64,000 bases of DNA. Source: Coxiella endosymbiont of Amblyomma sculptum. Its GTDB lineage: Bacteria > Pseudomonadota > Gammaproteobacteria > Coxiellales > Coxiellaceae. Shown one piece after another: positions 9,351 to 18,389 of the stretch (within the stretch, counting starts at the first letter, position 1; every line of letters begins with the position of its first letter). Made by a program: the position numbers and the translations under genes. Under the pieces are notes generated by a model that ran no database searches, had not been told where the DNA came from, and saw only the letters and a program-made list of their open reading frames with translations. The stretch lies in contig NZ_CP033868.1 of NCBI RefSeq assembly GCF_009883795.1, forward strand, positions 555,501-619,500. Reading direction: 5' to 3'.

Positions 9351-9395
9351 ATGCCCATCAAGGAAGATACAGAGGCTTCTGTCCATCTGTGCTAA
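9351..9395 (+). pseudogene. Fourteen-codon stub with strong ribosome binding site
   Basis: Directly after fdxA the sequence AAGGAGAGGAAGA precedes ATG 9351, one of the strongest Shine-Dalgarno sites in the window, yet the frame stops after 14 codons (MPIKEDTEASVHLC). The rest of the spacer to 9559 holds only an unrecognised 48-codon frame (9396-9542). The simplest reading is the 5' end of a lost gene once in an operon with fdxA. It could also be a translated leader peptide. Confidence 0.35.
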
Positions 9396-9559
9396 ATGTT
9401 TTGGTCAAGGAAGTGGAAGAGAGGACTTAATTTTCTTGTGCATTTTATTTCGACTACAACACCGCAATTTGAGTCTACCAATAAAAACGATTACAATCCA
9501 ATCTTGCGTGTCGTCAAGACGCTTTCCAAGGCAATATTTTAAGTTACTGTTGGGATGTT

Positions 9560-11197
9560 ATGAATAGTACTAACGCTTATAGAAGACGCATTGGTCCAAT
9601 CGATTTAATGATGTCTTCCGTGAGTGCTATGATTGGTTCCGGTTGGCTTTTCAGTTCTTTGTATGTTGGTCGTTTGGCAGGACCCGCTTCAATTATCGCT
9701 TGGATATTTGGAGGACTACTGGTAGTTATTGTAGCCCTTACCTACGCAGAAATTACAACTATGTTGCCCATTACCGGAGGGAGTACACGATTTCCTCAAC
9801 TAACTCACGGTACCTTTGTTAGCTTATTTTTTGGGTGGATTACGTGGTTTAATTTGATGACTGCCCCCGCTACTGAGGTTCAGGCAATGGTTCAATATGC
9901 TGCTAATTATTGTCCAAGCTTGATTCGACAGCATGGGGCCGGTACGCACGGATTAAGTTTTGAAGGTTATCTTATCGCTACATTTTTGATGGTGGGGTTT
10001 AGTCTGATCAATATTTATTCCATTCGATTTACTACTAGCCTCAATAATATTTTTTCTTTTTGGAAACTGGTTGTACCTGTTTTAACTGCTTGTGTACTTA
10101 TGGCAGTTTCTTTTCATCCTCATAATTTTTCCAACTTCCGATATGGAGGATTCATGCCAAATGGTTGGAAAGGTGTTTTTGCTGCGTTGGCAACGGGTGG
10201 TATTTTATTTGCTTTCAACGGTTTCAAACAAGCGGTGGAATTGGCAGGAGAAGCAGACAATCCAAGTCGTACTGTGATGATCGCTATTTTGGGTAGTTTA
10301 TCTGTTGTATTAATTATCTATTTGTTGTTACAAATTGGCTTTATTGGCGCCTTAAGTCTTGATAGTTTATCAAAGGGTTGGCTTCATGTACATTTTACAG
10401 GAGATGCAGGGCCTTTAGCTGGTCTTTTGATGGTTCTGGGTATTACTTGGATGGCTATTTTACTCTATTTCGACGCTTTAGTAGCCACTAGTGCGGCAGG
10501 ACTAGTCTACAGTACCAGTGCGGCTCGCACCTTATATGGACTAAGTGCTAATCGTCAATTGCCTAAATTTTTACACGAAGTAAACAAAAGAGGAATTCCC
10601 GCAAAAGCCATTGTTGTCAATTTTATTGTGAGTATGACATTTTTTTTACCATTTCAGGGTTGGTACGCGATGGCTGAATTCATGTCATCAATTATTGCTC
10701 TTTCTTATATTACAGGACCGATTTGTTGTCTATCGTTGCGTTATCAATTGCCTAATCACAAGAGAATTTTTCGTTTACCTTTGGTTACAATATGGAGTTT
10801 TATCGGGTTCTATATTTGTACTCTTATCGTTTATTGGACTGGTTGGAATGTAGTTTCCAAACTAGGAATTAGCTTGGTTGTTTCTTTAGTTCTTTTTATT
10901 GTGTATCGATTGTTTTCTGAACGACCTAGAGGTATTTACATGAATTGGTGCGCTTCTCTTTGGATGTGGCCGTATCTGGTAGGATTGAGTGTCATTTCCT
11001 ACTTAGGATCTTATGGCGGAGGGTGTGGAAAGATTCCTTTTGGATGGGATTTTTTGTATCTTGGCATTTTGTCTGTCGTTTCTCTTCATTTAGCTGTCCT
11101 ATTCCGAGCTAGTGATAAACACGTAAGAATCACTCTTTCTGGATTCGAAGAAGAAGTTGCAACTGGAATTCCGTCTACTGTTCCTAATGAAAATTGA
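9560..11197 (+). CDS. APC-superfamily amino acid permease (AspP/YveA-like)
   Basis: 545-residue inner-membrane carrier with about 12 hydrophobic segments. The N-terminus has the APC signature IGPIDLMMSSVSAMIGSGW with the unwound-helix glycines, then GPASIIAWIFGG and an acidic residue in TYAEITTMLP. The sequence most resembles the aspartate:proton symporter branch (B. subtilis YveA), where GSAWLF replaces the usual GAGIF; here GSGWLFSS. Substrate by analogy is an acidic or other amino acid and remains uncertain. Translation starts at ATG 9560 with a weak GGGA upstream. miaB follows 48 bases later on the same strand. In an organism with reduced synthesis this would be a main import route. Confidence 0.85.
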   Translation: MNSTNAYRRRIGPIDLMMSSVSAMIGSGWLFSSLYVGRLAGPASIIAWIFGGLLVVIVALTYAEITTMLPITGGSTRFPQLTHGTFVSLFFGWITWFNLMTAPATEVQAMVQYAANYCPSLIRQHGAGTHGLSFEGYLIATFLMVGFSLINIYSIRFTTSLNNIFSFWKLVVPVLTACVLMAVSFHPHNFSNFRYGGFMPNGWKGVFAALATGGILFAFNGFKQAVELAGEADNPSRTVMIAILGSLSVVLIIYLLLQIGFIGALSLDSLSKGWLHVHFTGDAGPLAGLLMVLGITWMAILLYFDALVATSAAGLVYSTSAARTLYGLSANRQLPKFLHEVNKRGIPAKAIVVNFIVSMTFFLPFQGWYAMAEFMSSIIALSYITGPICCLSLRYQLPNHKRIFRLPLVTIWSFIGFYICTLIVYWTGWNVVSKLGISLVVSLVLFIVYRLFSERPRGIYMNWCASLWMWPYLVGLSVISYLGSYGGGCGKIPFGWDFLYLGILSVVSLHLAVLFRASDKHVRITLSGFEEEVATGIPSTVPNEN

Positions 11198-11245
11198 AAA
11201 ACTGTACAAATTGGAAAATTGATTAAACTGGAGAATTAAAATCTT

Positions 11246-12568
11246 ATGAGAAAACTCTATGTGAAAACATACGGCTGTCAAATGAACGAATACGATTCGG
11301 CCAAGATGGCAGATGTTCTCTATATGTCTCATCGGTTAGAGATTACAAATGATCCGGAACATGCCGACGTTCTCTTGCTTAATACATGTTCTGTGCGAAA
11401 GAAAGCCCAAGAAAAAGTATTTTCTGAATTAGGTCGATGGAAGTCTTATAAAGAAAACCGAGGTCATGTAATTATTGGTGTCGGAGGTTGTGTAGCGAGT
11501 CAAGAAGGGAAGAATATTTTAAGGCGTTCCTCTTTTGTAGATATCATTTTCGGACCTCAAACTTTACATCGATTGCCAAAATTGCTGAATGAAGCAATTC
11601 AATCTAAAAAATCAGTCATTGATATTACTTGTTCAGAAATGGAAATTGGGAAATTTGACTATTTTCCAAAACCTCGTACGATTAGACCTTCAGCTTCTGT
11701 TTCCATTATGGAAGGATGTAGCAAGTACTGCACTTTCTGTATAGTTCCTTACACACGAGGTGAAGAAACTAGTCGTCCATTTGATGATATTGTGGCTGAA
11801 GTTGTTAGTTTGACTCAACAAGGCGTTCGAGAAATTGTCTTACTCGGACAAAATGTCAATGATTATTATGGTCTTATGCATGATGGACGAGTAGCTGATT
11901 TGGCTCTACTCATTCATTATTTAGCTGCTATTGAAGAAATAGAAAGGATTCGATTTGTCACTTCTTATCCCGCTACTTTTTCAGAAAGATTGATTGGTGC
12001 TTATTCTAGAGAATCCAAAATTGCTAGTCATCTTCATTTACCAGTTCAAAGCGGTTCCGATCGCATTTTGAAAGCAATGAATCGTAACTACACTATTTCG
12101 GAATTTAAATCTAAAATTTATAAACTGCGCAAAGCGCGACCTAATATTAGTATCTCTTCAGATTTCATTGTCGGTTTCCCAGGAGAAACTAAAAAAGATT
12201 TTCAAGATACCATAAACCTCATTCACGAAATTGGATTTGATTCTTCTTTTAGTTTTCTTTATAGTTCTCGACCGAATACTTCCGCTTCTCGGTTACCTGA
12301 TGATGTGCCCATAGAGGTTAAAAAGGAACGTTTGGTGATCTTGCAAAATTGTATACGTAAACAAACGTTGAAAATCAGCCAATCAATGCTGGGGACTCGA
12401 CAGCGAGTTTTAGTTACAGGATCTTCAAGCAAGGATCCTAATCAACTCAGTGGTCGCACTGAAAATAACCGAGTTGTGAATTTTGCAGGTAACTCTTCTT
12501 TGGTTGGGAAAATGATTTCAATTCGAATCGAGAAGGTGTATCCAAATTCCTTATGGGGCGTACTGTAA
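11246..12568 (+). CDS. miaB: tRNA-2-methylthio-N6-isopentenyladenosine synthase MiaB
   Basis: Radical-SAM methylthiotransferase that modifies A37 of tRNAs reading UNN codons. 440 residues: an N-terminal cluster domain with cysteines in [23 protein letters not shown] and [11 protein letters not shown], then the radical SAM motif CSKYCTFC in [19 protein letters not shown], and a C-terminal TRAM domain ending at [15 protein letters not shown]. It is slightly shorter than E. coli MiaB (474). It heads the remains of the conserved miaB-ybeZ-ybeY-ybeX-lnt cluster. GGAGA lies about 12 bases before ATG. miaA is not in the window. Confidence 0.97.
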   Translation: MRKLYVKTYGCQMNEYDSAKMADVLYMSHRLEITNDPEHADVLLLNTCSVRKKAQEKVFSELGRWKSYKENRGHVIIGVGGCVASQEGKNILRRSSFVDIIFGPQTLHRLPKLLNEAIQSKKSVIDITCSEMEIGKFDYFPKPRTIRPSASVSIMEGCSKYCTFCIVPYTRGEETSRPFDDIVAEVVSLTQQGVREIVLLGQNVNDYYGLMHDGRVADLALLIHYLAAIEEIERIRFVTSYPATFSERLIGAYSRESKIASHLHLPVQSGSDRILKAMNRNYTISEFKSKIYKLRKARPNISISSDFIVGFPGETKKDFQDTINLIHEIGFDSSFSFLYSSRPNTSASRLPDDVPIEVKKERLVILQNCIRKQTLKISQSMLGTRQRVLVTGSSSKDPNQLSGRTENNRVVNFAGNSSLVGKMISIRIEKVYPNSLWGVL

Positions 12569-12569
12569 G

Positions 12570-12626
12570 ATGATTTCTGAATCCGAGAAAATTACCTTCC
12601 GATTTTTTGAGTTCACATGCGCATGA
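12570..12626 (+). pseudogene. Probable 5' stub of ybeZ (phoH-like)
   Basis: One base after the miaB stop an ATG opens a 18-codon frame, MISESEKITFRFFEFTCA, ending in TGA. The PhoH-like ATPase YbeZ normally sits exactly between miaB and ybeY, and its N-terminus in other bacteria is a short variable stretch followed by an I-T-F/L-x-x-F-like strand. Only about 68 bases separate miaB from the ybeY start, so the body of ybeZ is gone. The assignment rests on position plus weak similarity. Confidence 0.35.
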
Positions 12627-12636
12627 GGGCAGGATC

Positions 12637-13134
12637 TTGAGTGGGCGTTTATTCGAAGCGCGGGATCTACATATTGACATCCAAAACGCCACTCGAATTT
12701 CTATTGTTCCTAGTCTTTCTCAAATAAGGAAATGGATATGTGTTATTTTTAGATTTGTTCCGATGACTGTGGATACAACCACCCCTGAGTTGACGGTCCG
12801 TTTTGTCGATCAAAATGAAAGCGCCGTCCTAAACAAAATGTATAGGCATAAAAAAGGCCCTACGAATATTCTGTCCTTTTCTTATGATCCTGTTCCTGGA
12901 TTTTCTGCCAATCCTCTTGGAGATTTGGCCATTTGTGTTTCTTTAGTTTTCGAAGAAGCTAAGATACTAAATAAACCTTTAGAATCTCATTTTTCTCACC
13001 TTTTTATTCATGGAATACTACACTTACTAGGATACGATCACATCAAAAAGCGAGAAGCCGTAGAAATGCAAAGACTGGAGATAGCGCTATTGTCTCAACT
13101 CGGATACGAAAATCCGTATGAGGGTTCTTGTTAA
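12637..13134 (+). CDS. ybeY: Endoribonuclease YbeY
   Basis: Zinc-dependent RNase needed for 16S rRNA maturation and ribosome quality control. The catalytic H-x3-H-x5-H motif is intact (HGILHLLGYDH), with GPTNILSFSY and PLGDLAICV as expected. The protein is about 165 residues. I chose TTG 12637 because GAGGG (12625-12629) lies 7 bases before it; TTG 12607 in the same frame is possible but lacks such a site. The N-terminal residues up to DLHIDIQNA do not match the usual start and probably derive from the deletion that removed ybeZ. ybeX and lnt, which normally follow, are absent. Confidence 0.9.
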   Translation: MSGRLFEARDLHIDIQNATRISIVPSLSQIRKWICVIFRFVPMTVDTTTPELTVRFVDQNESAVLNKMYRHKKGPTNILSFSYDPVPGFSANPLGDLAICVSLVFEEAKILNKPLESHFSHLFIHGILHLLGYDHIKKREAVEMQRLEIALLSQLGYENPYEGSC

Positions 13135-13736
13135 TCGAAAATTCTTGTAAATACAAATTTTCTTTTAAAATTTTGAAAAGATTTGAGAATTGGCGATTTA
13201 TTTCTCGAACAGAGTTCGCCTCATTTTGTAGGTAGAGAATTTTTTATTACATATAACCTCAACTGCACGAAAAGAAATCAGTGCAAGGATGGACAATTTT
13301 TCATTAAGAAATCAGTGCAAGGATGGACAATTTTTCATTAATGTCTTTTGCGCAAAAATATTTCTCCCGCTTTGTTTATTTCTCAAAAAGTCGTTACTTT
13401 GTGGTATTATAAGAGCCCGAAAGGGGGTTGGGGTAATTTTTGTTTTTTACAACTCGTAAAATCAATACATTGGCAGACATGGGTCTTGTTGTCTCTTTGT
13501 GCTGGAAACGAAATAATTTTTAGATTTTTAGTTTTGATTGTGTTGAAATTAATTCAGTCTTGTTCTGTTTTCAATAAAACTCTTACCAGCTGATAGAAGT
13601 TTTTATAGGAATTTTGGAAATCCGAAGCTGTAGTAAATTTGTTGTAAAATAAAGATTTTAAATACAGTCAATTTAAAACTAAAGGAACTTCTTTTATCAA
13701 TATGATCAATCTTATAAGCGTCCCTTCTTTTGCCGT
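13135..13736. other. 602-base spacer between ybeY and leuS
   Basis: This is where ybeX (corC) and lnt lie in related clusters. No intact gene is visible. It holds a 34-bp tandem duplication (13272-13341), an extended -10-like site TGGTATTAT at 13402-13410, and an 81-codon TTG-started hydrophobic frame (13348-13593) that I do not recognise. The last 100 bases are AT-rich leader for leuS. Best read as decayed DNA. Confidence 0.5.
13272..13341. repeat. 34-bp tandem duplication, two perfect copies
   Basis: Copy one is 13272-13305 and copy two 13306-13339, followed by two more matching bases. Each copy contains GAAATCAGTGCAAGGATGG followed by ACAATTTTTCATT. Perfect identity indicates a recent duplication in non-coding DNA. 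Confidence 0.95.
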
Positions 13737-16247
13737 ATGAGTACAGATGTTTCATTCTATAATCCACTGGATATTGAGAAAATCGTACAGACTTATTGGG
13801 AAGAAAAAAGATGTTTTCAATCTAAAGAAGATTTAGGAAAGGAGAAATTTTATTGTTTGGTGATGCTTCCTTATCCAAGTGGAAATCTGCATATGGGGCA
13901 TGTTCGAAATTACACCATTGGAGATTTAATAGCTCGTTATCAACTGCATAAAGGTCGAAATGTTTTGCACCCTATGGGGTGGGATGCTTTTGGACTGCCT
14001 GCAGAAAATGCTGCTATCCAGCATAAATTGCCTCCGGTAAAATGGATTCGCAAGAATATTAAGAAAATACGCAATCAACTCAAACAATTGGGGTTCTCTT
14101 ACGATTGGTCTCGAGAAATTACTACGTGTGATCCTTCCTATTATCGTTGGGAACAGTGGATTTTTCTTCAACTGTATAAAAAAGGTCTGGCTTATAAGAA
14201 AAATTCTATTGTAAATTGGGATCCTGTTGATCAAACAGTATTAGCAAATGAGCAAGTGATTCACGGACGAGGATGGAGATCAGGTGTTTCTATAGAGCGA
14301 CGTGAAATTTCACAATGGTTTTTGAAAATTACCAATTATAGCGAAGAACTTCTTAAAGATCTCAATACACTAAAGGAATGGCCAGAACGGGTGATTGCAA
14401 TGCAGCGCAATTGGATTGGAAAATCCTACGGGATTACTGTGATTTTTTCTCTAGAAAATAGAGAAGATAAATTACAGATTTTTACTACACGCCCTGATGT
14501 CATTATGGGAATTTCTTACATTGCGATAGCTCCCGAACACCCTCTTGCAAAAGAGTGTGCCAAGAAAAGCAAAAAAGTGTTCGATTTTTTAAGAACATTC
14601 AGTCGAACGCGCACAGCGGAAGTCGATATCGCCGCTCAAGAAAAAAGAGGCATCGTAACAGATCTCTTTGCCATTCATCCAATTACACAAGAAAAGTTAC
14701 CTGTCTGGATTGCGAATTTTATTCTAATGGAATCCTTCTTTGGAGGAATTATGGCAGTACCTGCTCACAACGAACAAGATCATGCGTTCGCTTTAAGATA
14801 CAATTTACCTATTAGACCAGTCATTAAAACCGCTAATAACAGTCAATGGAATTACGAACGATTTGCCTATACCGATTCTGGAAAACTTTTTAATTCAGGT
14901 CCTTTTAACGGGATCGATTCAAAGGAAGCGTTTGATATAGTTACAAACTATCTAAAGATTCGCGGGTATTGCAATAACCGTCAACCAAATTACCGATTGC
15001 GGGATTGGTGCATTTCTCGCCAGCGCTATTGGGGTACACCAATTCCTATTGTGTACTGTAAAAAATGCGGAATCGTTCCTGTTCCCGAAAATCAACTGCC
15101 TGTTCTTTTACCAGAAAGCATAATTCCTACTGGTCACAGTTCTCCTTTAAAACAGAATGTAGAATTTTACAAGACAGAATGTCCTGTCTGCAATAGAATC
15201 TCTGTACGAGAAACCGATACAATGGATACATTTGTTTCGTCTTCTTGGTATTACGCTCGCTACACCTGTTCTAATCAAAAAAATACCGTACTGGACGATC
15301 GAACCAGATATTGGATTCCTGTAGATCAATACGTTGGAGGTATCGAACACGCTGTTATGCATCTACTGTACACTCGTTTCTTTCATAAAGCACTTCGAGA
15401 TTTGGGTTTACTACATTCCGATGAACCTTTTTCACGGTTGCTTACTCAAGGGATGGTCTTAAAAGACGGTGTTAAAATGTCTAAATCTAAGGGAAATATA
15501 ATCGCACCAAAATCGTTGATTGCAAAATACGGATCTGACGCAGTGCGATTATTCGTAATTTTTGCGGCTCCACCAGAGCAAGATTTGGAATGGTCAGAAA
15601 ATGGGGTTGCGGGAGTTCATCGTTTTCTAAGAAAATTGTGGAATCTTGCAAATCGATTTAAAAGCAGTTTATTAGTCATTAATCAGAAGAAAGGGCTGCA
15701 TTATCGTCAACAGAAGAAAAATAGCTCGAAAAATAATAAACGCATACAATATATAATGTACACATATCTGTTACAAGCCAACAATGACATGGAACGTAAT
15801 CAATTTAACACAGTTGTATCCGCGTCGATGAAAATTTTGAATCTGCTACTGGTTGTAAGTAATAAACCGGATGATGAATCAAAATCTCTCTTACTTCACG
15901 AAGGCTTAGGAATACTATTGCGCCTTTTATCACCAATAACCCCTCATATTACTCATTTTCTTTGGAAATTATTGGGATTCGGGGAAAACATTTTAGATGC
16001 TCCTTGGCCTAAAGTGGATCTTAAAGATTTACAGACCTTTCAAACAGAAATAGACGTAGTTGTACAGATTAACGGGAAATTTCGATCCCGTATTCAGGTT
16101 TCTGCAAACGACACAGACAAATTGATCGAAGACCTTGCGCTAAATCAAGATAGCATTAAGCGCTATATTTCTGGTAAAAAAATTAAAAACGTGATTGTTG
16201 TACGTAAAAAATTGATTAACATTGTGTTGTGTAGTACGAAACGCTAA
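13737..16247 (+). CDS. leuS: Leucyl-tRNA synthetase
   Basis: Charges tRNA-Leu; class I synthetase of 836 residues (E. coli 860). Order seen: HIGH-type motif PYPSGNLHMGHVRNYTIGD near residue 45, an editing (CP1) domain from about 220 to 400 with TTRPDVIMG, the second catalytic half with RDWCISRQRYWGTP, a zinc-type CKKC...CPVC segment, KMSKSKGN near residue 580, then the anticodon-binding helices and the C-terminal tail ending KNVIVVRKKLINIVL. All catalytic motifs are intact. The start MSTDVSFYNPLDIEKIVQ aligns with the family. It sits between two spacers where lnt/ybeX and lptE would be expected. Confidence 0.98.
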   Translation: MSTDVSFYNPLDIEKIVQTYWEEKRCFQSKEDLGKEKFYCLVMLPYPSGNLHMGHVRNYTIGDLIARYQLHKGRNVLHPMGWDAFGLPAENAAIQHKLPPVKWIRKNIKKIRNQLKQLGFSYDWSREITTCDPSYYRWEQWIFLQLYKKGLAYKKNSIVNWDPVDQTVLANEQVIHGRGWRSGVSIERREISQWFLKITNYSEELLKDLNTLKEWPERVIAMQRNWIGKSYGITVIFSLENREDKLQIFTTRPDVIMGISYIAIAPEHPLAKECAKKSKKVFDFLRTFSRTRTAEVDIAAQEKRGIVTDLFAIHPITQEKLPVWIANFILMESFFGGIMAVPAHNEQDHAFALRYNLPIRPVIKTANNSQWNYERFAYTDSGKLFNSGPFNGIDSKEAFDIVTNYLKIRGYCNNRQPNYRLRDWCISRQRYWGTPIPIVYCKKCGIVPVPENQLPVLLPESIIPTGHSSPLKQNVEFYKTECPVCNRISVRETDTMDTFVSSSWYYARYTCSNQKNTVLDDRTRYWIPVDQYVGGIEHAVMHLLYTRFFHKALRDLGLLHSDEPFSRLLTQGMVLKDGVKMSKSKGNIIAPKSLIAKYGSDAVRLFVIFAAPPEQDLEWSENGVAGVHRFLRKLWNLANRFKSSLLVINQKKGLHYRQQKKNSSKNNKRIQYIMYTYLLQANNDMERNQFNTVVSASMKILNLLLVVSNKPDDESKSLLLHEGLGILLRLLSPITPHITHFLWKLLGFGENILDAPWPKVDLKDLQTFQTEIDVVVQINGKFRSRIQVSANDTDKLIEDLALNQDSIKRYISGKKIKNVIVVRKKLINIVLCSTKR

Positions 16248-16432
16248 ACATATAAATGAGATGGTGAGCGTAATCAAAAAAGACGTTCGAAGTTTTAATG
16301 TAAATCCCAAGTTTTGATAGAACTTCCTGTTTTGTCTTTATAACATTGAAGGTTCGTTCAACCAAGCAAGAGGGTCTCGTCTCACTTCTTCGAATTACCA
16401 ATATTTACTGGAAAATCATCATTGTAGTATGA

Positions 16433-16633
16433 GGAAACAACAACAATATTTTTTTAATACTTACTTTTTATTGGGTGTTGGCGTCAACTATTGGTGTAGA
16501 TGTACAGGAAACTCCTATCTCTAGAGATATTATTGCCTTAACCAGCCCGTTTCATTTGATACCAAAAGATCGAGAATCTACATTTCTAATGCCCAAGTAT
16601 ATAAAGTTCTATGAAAAAAATATATCTCTCTAA
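16433..16633 (+). pseudogene. Open 67-codon stretch with signal-like N-terminus
   Basis: The frame after TGA 16430 reads a hydrophobic run (IFLILTFYWVLASTIG) followed by a soluble part (VDVQETPISRD, then SPFHLIPKDRES) and stops at TAA 16631-16633. The first usual start codon is GTG 16475. The plan of a signal sequence plus short mature part and the location fit a worn lptE (LPS-assembly lipoprotein), but the lipobox cysteine is missing and similarity is not convincing. It may also be random. Confidence 0.25.
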
Positions 16634-16644
16634 TTTAGAGAGAT
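16624..16644. repeat. Perfect inverted repeat, 10-bp arms, 1-base centre
   Basis: ATCTCTCTAA, one T, TTAGAGAGAT, ending 28 bases before the holA start. No T-run follows on the plus strand; on the minus strand ATATTTTTTT follows, so a minus-strand terminator shape exists although no minus-strand gene is near. It could be an operator or a leader hairpin for holA. Confidence 0.6.
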
Positions 16645-16672
16645 TAAGTGTATATACGGAGAAAGACAGTAG

Positions 16673-17689
16673 ATGCAAATTTCGCATAAAGAACTCGACG
16701 TTCATTTGAATAAACCTCTTTTACCTGTTTATCTTATATGTTCAGACGTTCCTCTTCTGATGCAAGAAGCTCGAGACAGTATTCGAAAAGCGGCTTGGCA
16801 GCAAGGATTTCAACAGAGGGAATTGTTTTTTATTGATGAGGAACGTAGTTGGGAGGCGTTAGACATCGCCATCGATAATTTCAATCTTTTTAGTGAAAAA
16901 ATCCTTATTGAGATACGAAATTCTCAAGCAAAATTCAACGAAAGAGGGATGCAAATACTACTAAAATATTTAAAAAATCCACCGTCTGATAAAAGATTGT
17001 TAATCTGTACTAACAAATTGACAACTGTACAAAAAAAATCGAGATGGTATAAAGAAATTTCCACACTAGGAGTCGTAGTTTCGATTCACCCTATACCTAT
17101 CCGAGAACTACAAAAATGGATTGTTCAACGATTGAAAAAATTTAATATTTCCGTAGATACAGAAAGTATCAATCTCCTCGCTACATTTACTGAAGGCAAT
17201 TTACTAGCGACTCAACAGGCGATAGAAAAATTTCGTTTGCTTTGTCATCAAAATAAACCGCTCCGATACACAGTTGTTAACGCTGTTATTGGTGATAATG
17301 CGTATTTTACAATTTTTGATTTGGCAGAAGCGGTTTTATTAGGTGACAAAACAAGAGTAATTCGAATTTTATCAGTTTTACAATTTGTAGATAAAGAATC
17401 TTCTTCCTTAGTATTATGGGTTTTGACTCGAGAATTGCGCAATATTTATACTTCTTTGCAAAAATCTGTAGATGGAAAATCTTTTGAACAATTATTGGCG
17501 TTTCGGTGGAAAGGTCCTTACAAAAAACTTATAAAAATAGCGCTGGCGCGTCTTGATTCACAAATCGTTTCTGAATTATTGAGATTCTCAAAAAGAGTGG
17601 ATTGGATTATAAAAGGAGTGATTCCAGGAAATGCTTGGCAGGAGCTAGAAACACTAAGTTTGAGCATTGCAGGAGCAGAACTACGATGA
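16673..17689 (+). CDS. holA: DNA polymerase III subunit delta
   Basis: Clamp-loader subunit that opens the sliding clamp in the replisome. 338 residues, the normal length, with the N-terminal DNA_pol3_delta fold (PLLPVYLICSDVPLLMQEARD), the segment KRLLICTNKLTT and the helical C-terminal region (LVLWVLTRELRNIYTSL) typical of HolA. Start ATG 16673 has GGAGA 11 bases upstream. The stop overlaps the nadD start by four bases (ATGA), so holA and nadD are translationally coupled, as in other gammaproteobacteria where leuS-lptE-holA-nadD is conserved. Its partner holB is also in the window. Confidence 0.93.
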   Translation: MQISHKELDVHLNKPLLPVYLICSDVPLLMQEARDSIRKAAWQQGFQQRELFFIDEERSWEALDIAIDNFNLFSEKILIEIRNSQAKFNERGMQILLKYLKNPPSDKRLLICTNKLTTVQKKSRWYKEISTLGVVVSIHPIPIRELQKWIVQRLKKFNISVDTESINLLATFTEGNLLATQQAIEKFRLLCHQNKPLRYTVVNAVIGDNAYFTIFDLAEAVLLGDKTRVIRILSVLQFVDKESSSLVLWVLTRELRNIYTSLQKSVDGKSFEQLLAFRWKGPYKKLIKIALARLDSQIVSELLRFSKRVDWIIKGVIPGNAWQELETLSLSIAGAELR

Positions 17690-18327
17690 ATTTTCCGTTG
17701 CTAGGATTGTTTGGTGGAAGATTTGATCCTATTCACAACGGACACTTGTCTGTTCTCGAACAGTTAATAGAGACGCTTCCTTTTGAGACCATTCAATTGA
17801 TTCCTTGCTATCAACCCCCACATAGAGGGAATACAGCGGCTGATTCTCTAGATCGATTAGAAATGATTAAACGTGCCGTTTCCAATCGTCCAATTTTTTC
17901 TGTTAGTGATATCGAAATTGAAAAAAAAGAGATTTCCTATACCATTTACACACTTCGATCTTTACGAAACTCTTTTTCAAAGTACGCTCTTTGTTTCATT
18001 TTATCTACCGATGCTTTTTCCAATTTTAATCTTTGGTACCGCTACACAGAATTTCTAAGTTATTGCCATCTGATTGTCATCAACCGAGCCAACTATCATT
18101 TGCCTTCAGCAAAATGGTTGGAAATATTGCTTAGAAATCGCACTGAAGATCCTAAAGATCTTAAGAAATTCCTTTCAGGAAAAATATTTTTTCAACAACT
18201 TTCCGATTATCCAATCAGTGCTACTGAGATTAGAAATTGTTTGGCAAAAGGAAATTATTCGGACATACAATCCATGTTCCCTAAGGGAGTAATTGAATAT
18301 ATCAAGAGGCACAATTTGTATAAATGA
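17686..18327 (+). CDS. nadD: Nicotinate-nucleotide adenylyltransferase
   Basis: Adenylates nicotinate mononucleotide to deamido-NAD, the shared late step of NAD synthesis. 213 residues. The nucleotidyltransferase motif GLFGGRFDPIHNGHL is at the N-terminus (GxFDPxHxGH) and the second motif ISATEIR near residue 180. ATG 17686 overlaps the holA stop and has AGGAG about 10 bases upstream, which fixes the start. Together with nadA it shows that de novo NAD synthesis is at least partly kept. rsfS and rlmH, which usually follow, are absent; only 104 bases separate it from mrdA. Confidence 0.96.
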   Translation: MNFPLLGLFGGRFDPIHNGHLSVLEQLIETLPFETIQLIPCYQPPHRGNTAADSLDRLEMIKRAVSNRPIFSVSDIEIEKKEISYTIYTLRSLRNSFSKYALCFILSTDAFSNFNLWYRYTEFLSYCHLIVINRANYHLPSAKWLEILLRNRTEDPKDLKKFLSGKIFFQQLSDYPISATEIRNCLAKGNYSDIQSMFPKGVIEYIKRHNLYK

Positions 18328-18383
18328 TCTCTTGATTTTCGCTCTCTTCTTCAGTTTTTAATGTATCTGATTGCGACTTTCTC

Positions 18384-18389
18384 TATAAT
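18384..18389 (+). promoter_or_regulatory. -10 box upstream of mrdA
   Basis: A perfect TATAAT 43 bases before the mrdA start, with no convincing -35 box at the right distance (ATGTAT). It could drive mrdA-mrdB-mltB. Confidence 0.35.

Larger units (their letters stand above)
16248..16672. other. 425-base spacer between leuS and holA (lptE expected)
   Basis: lptE normally lies here. No intact gene is present. The best coding-like stretch is open from 16433 to 16633 (see separate entry). A perfect inverted repeat sits at 16624-16644. The first 180 bases show nothing recognisable. Confidence 0.45.

Noticed and set aside
9396-9542. 48-codon frame after fdxA
   Set aside because: No ribosome site and no similarity; more likely part of a lost gene's remains.
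13348-13593. 81-codon TTG-started hydrophobic frame between ybeY and leuS
   Set aside because: No ribosome site, no family resemblance I can defend, and it lies in an apparently decayed spacer; a faint likeness to an Lnt C-terminus is too weak to call.
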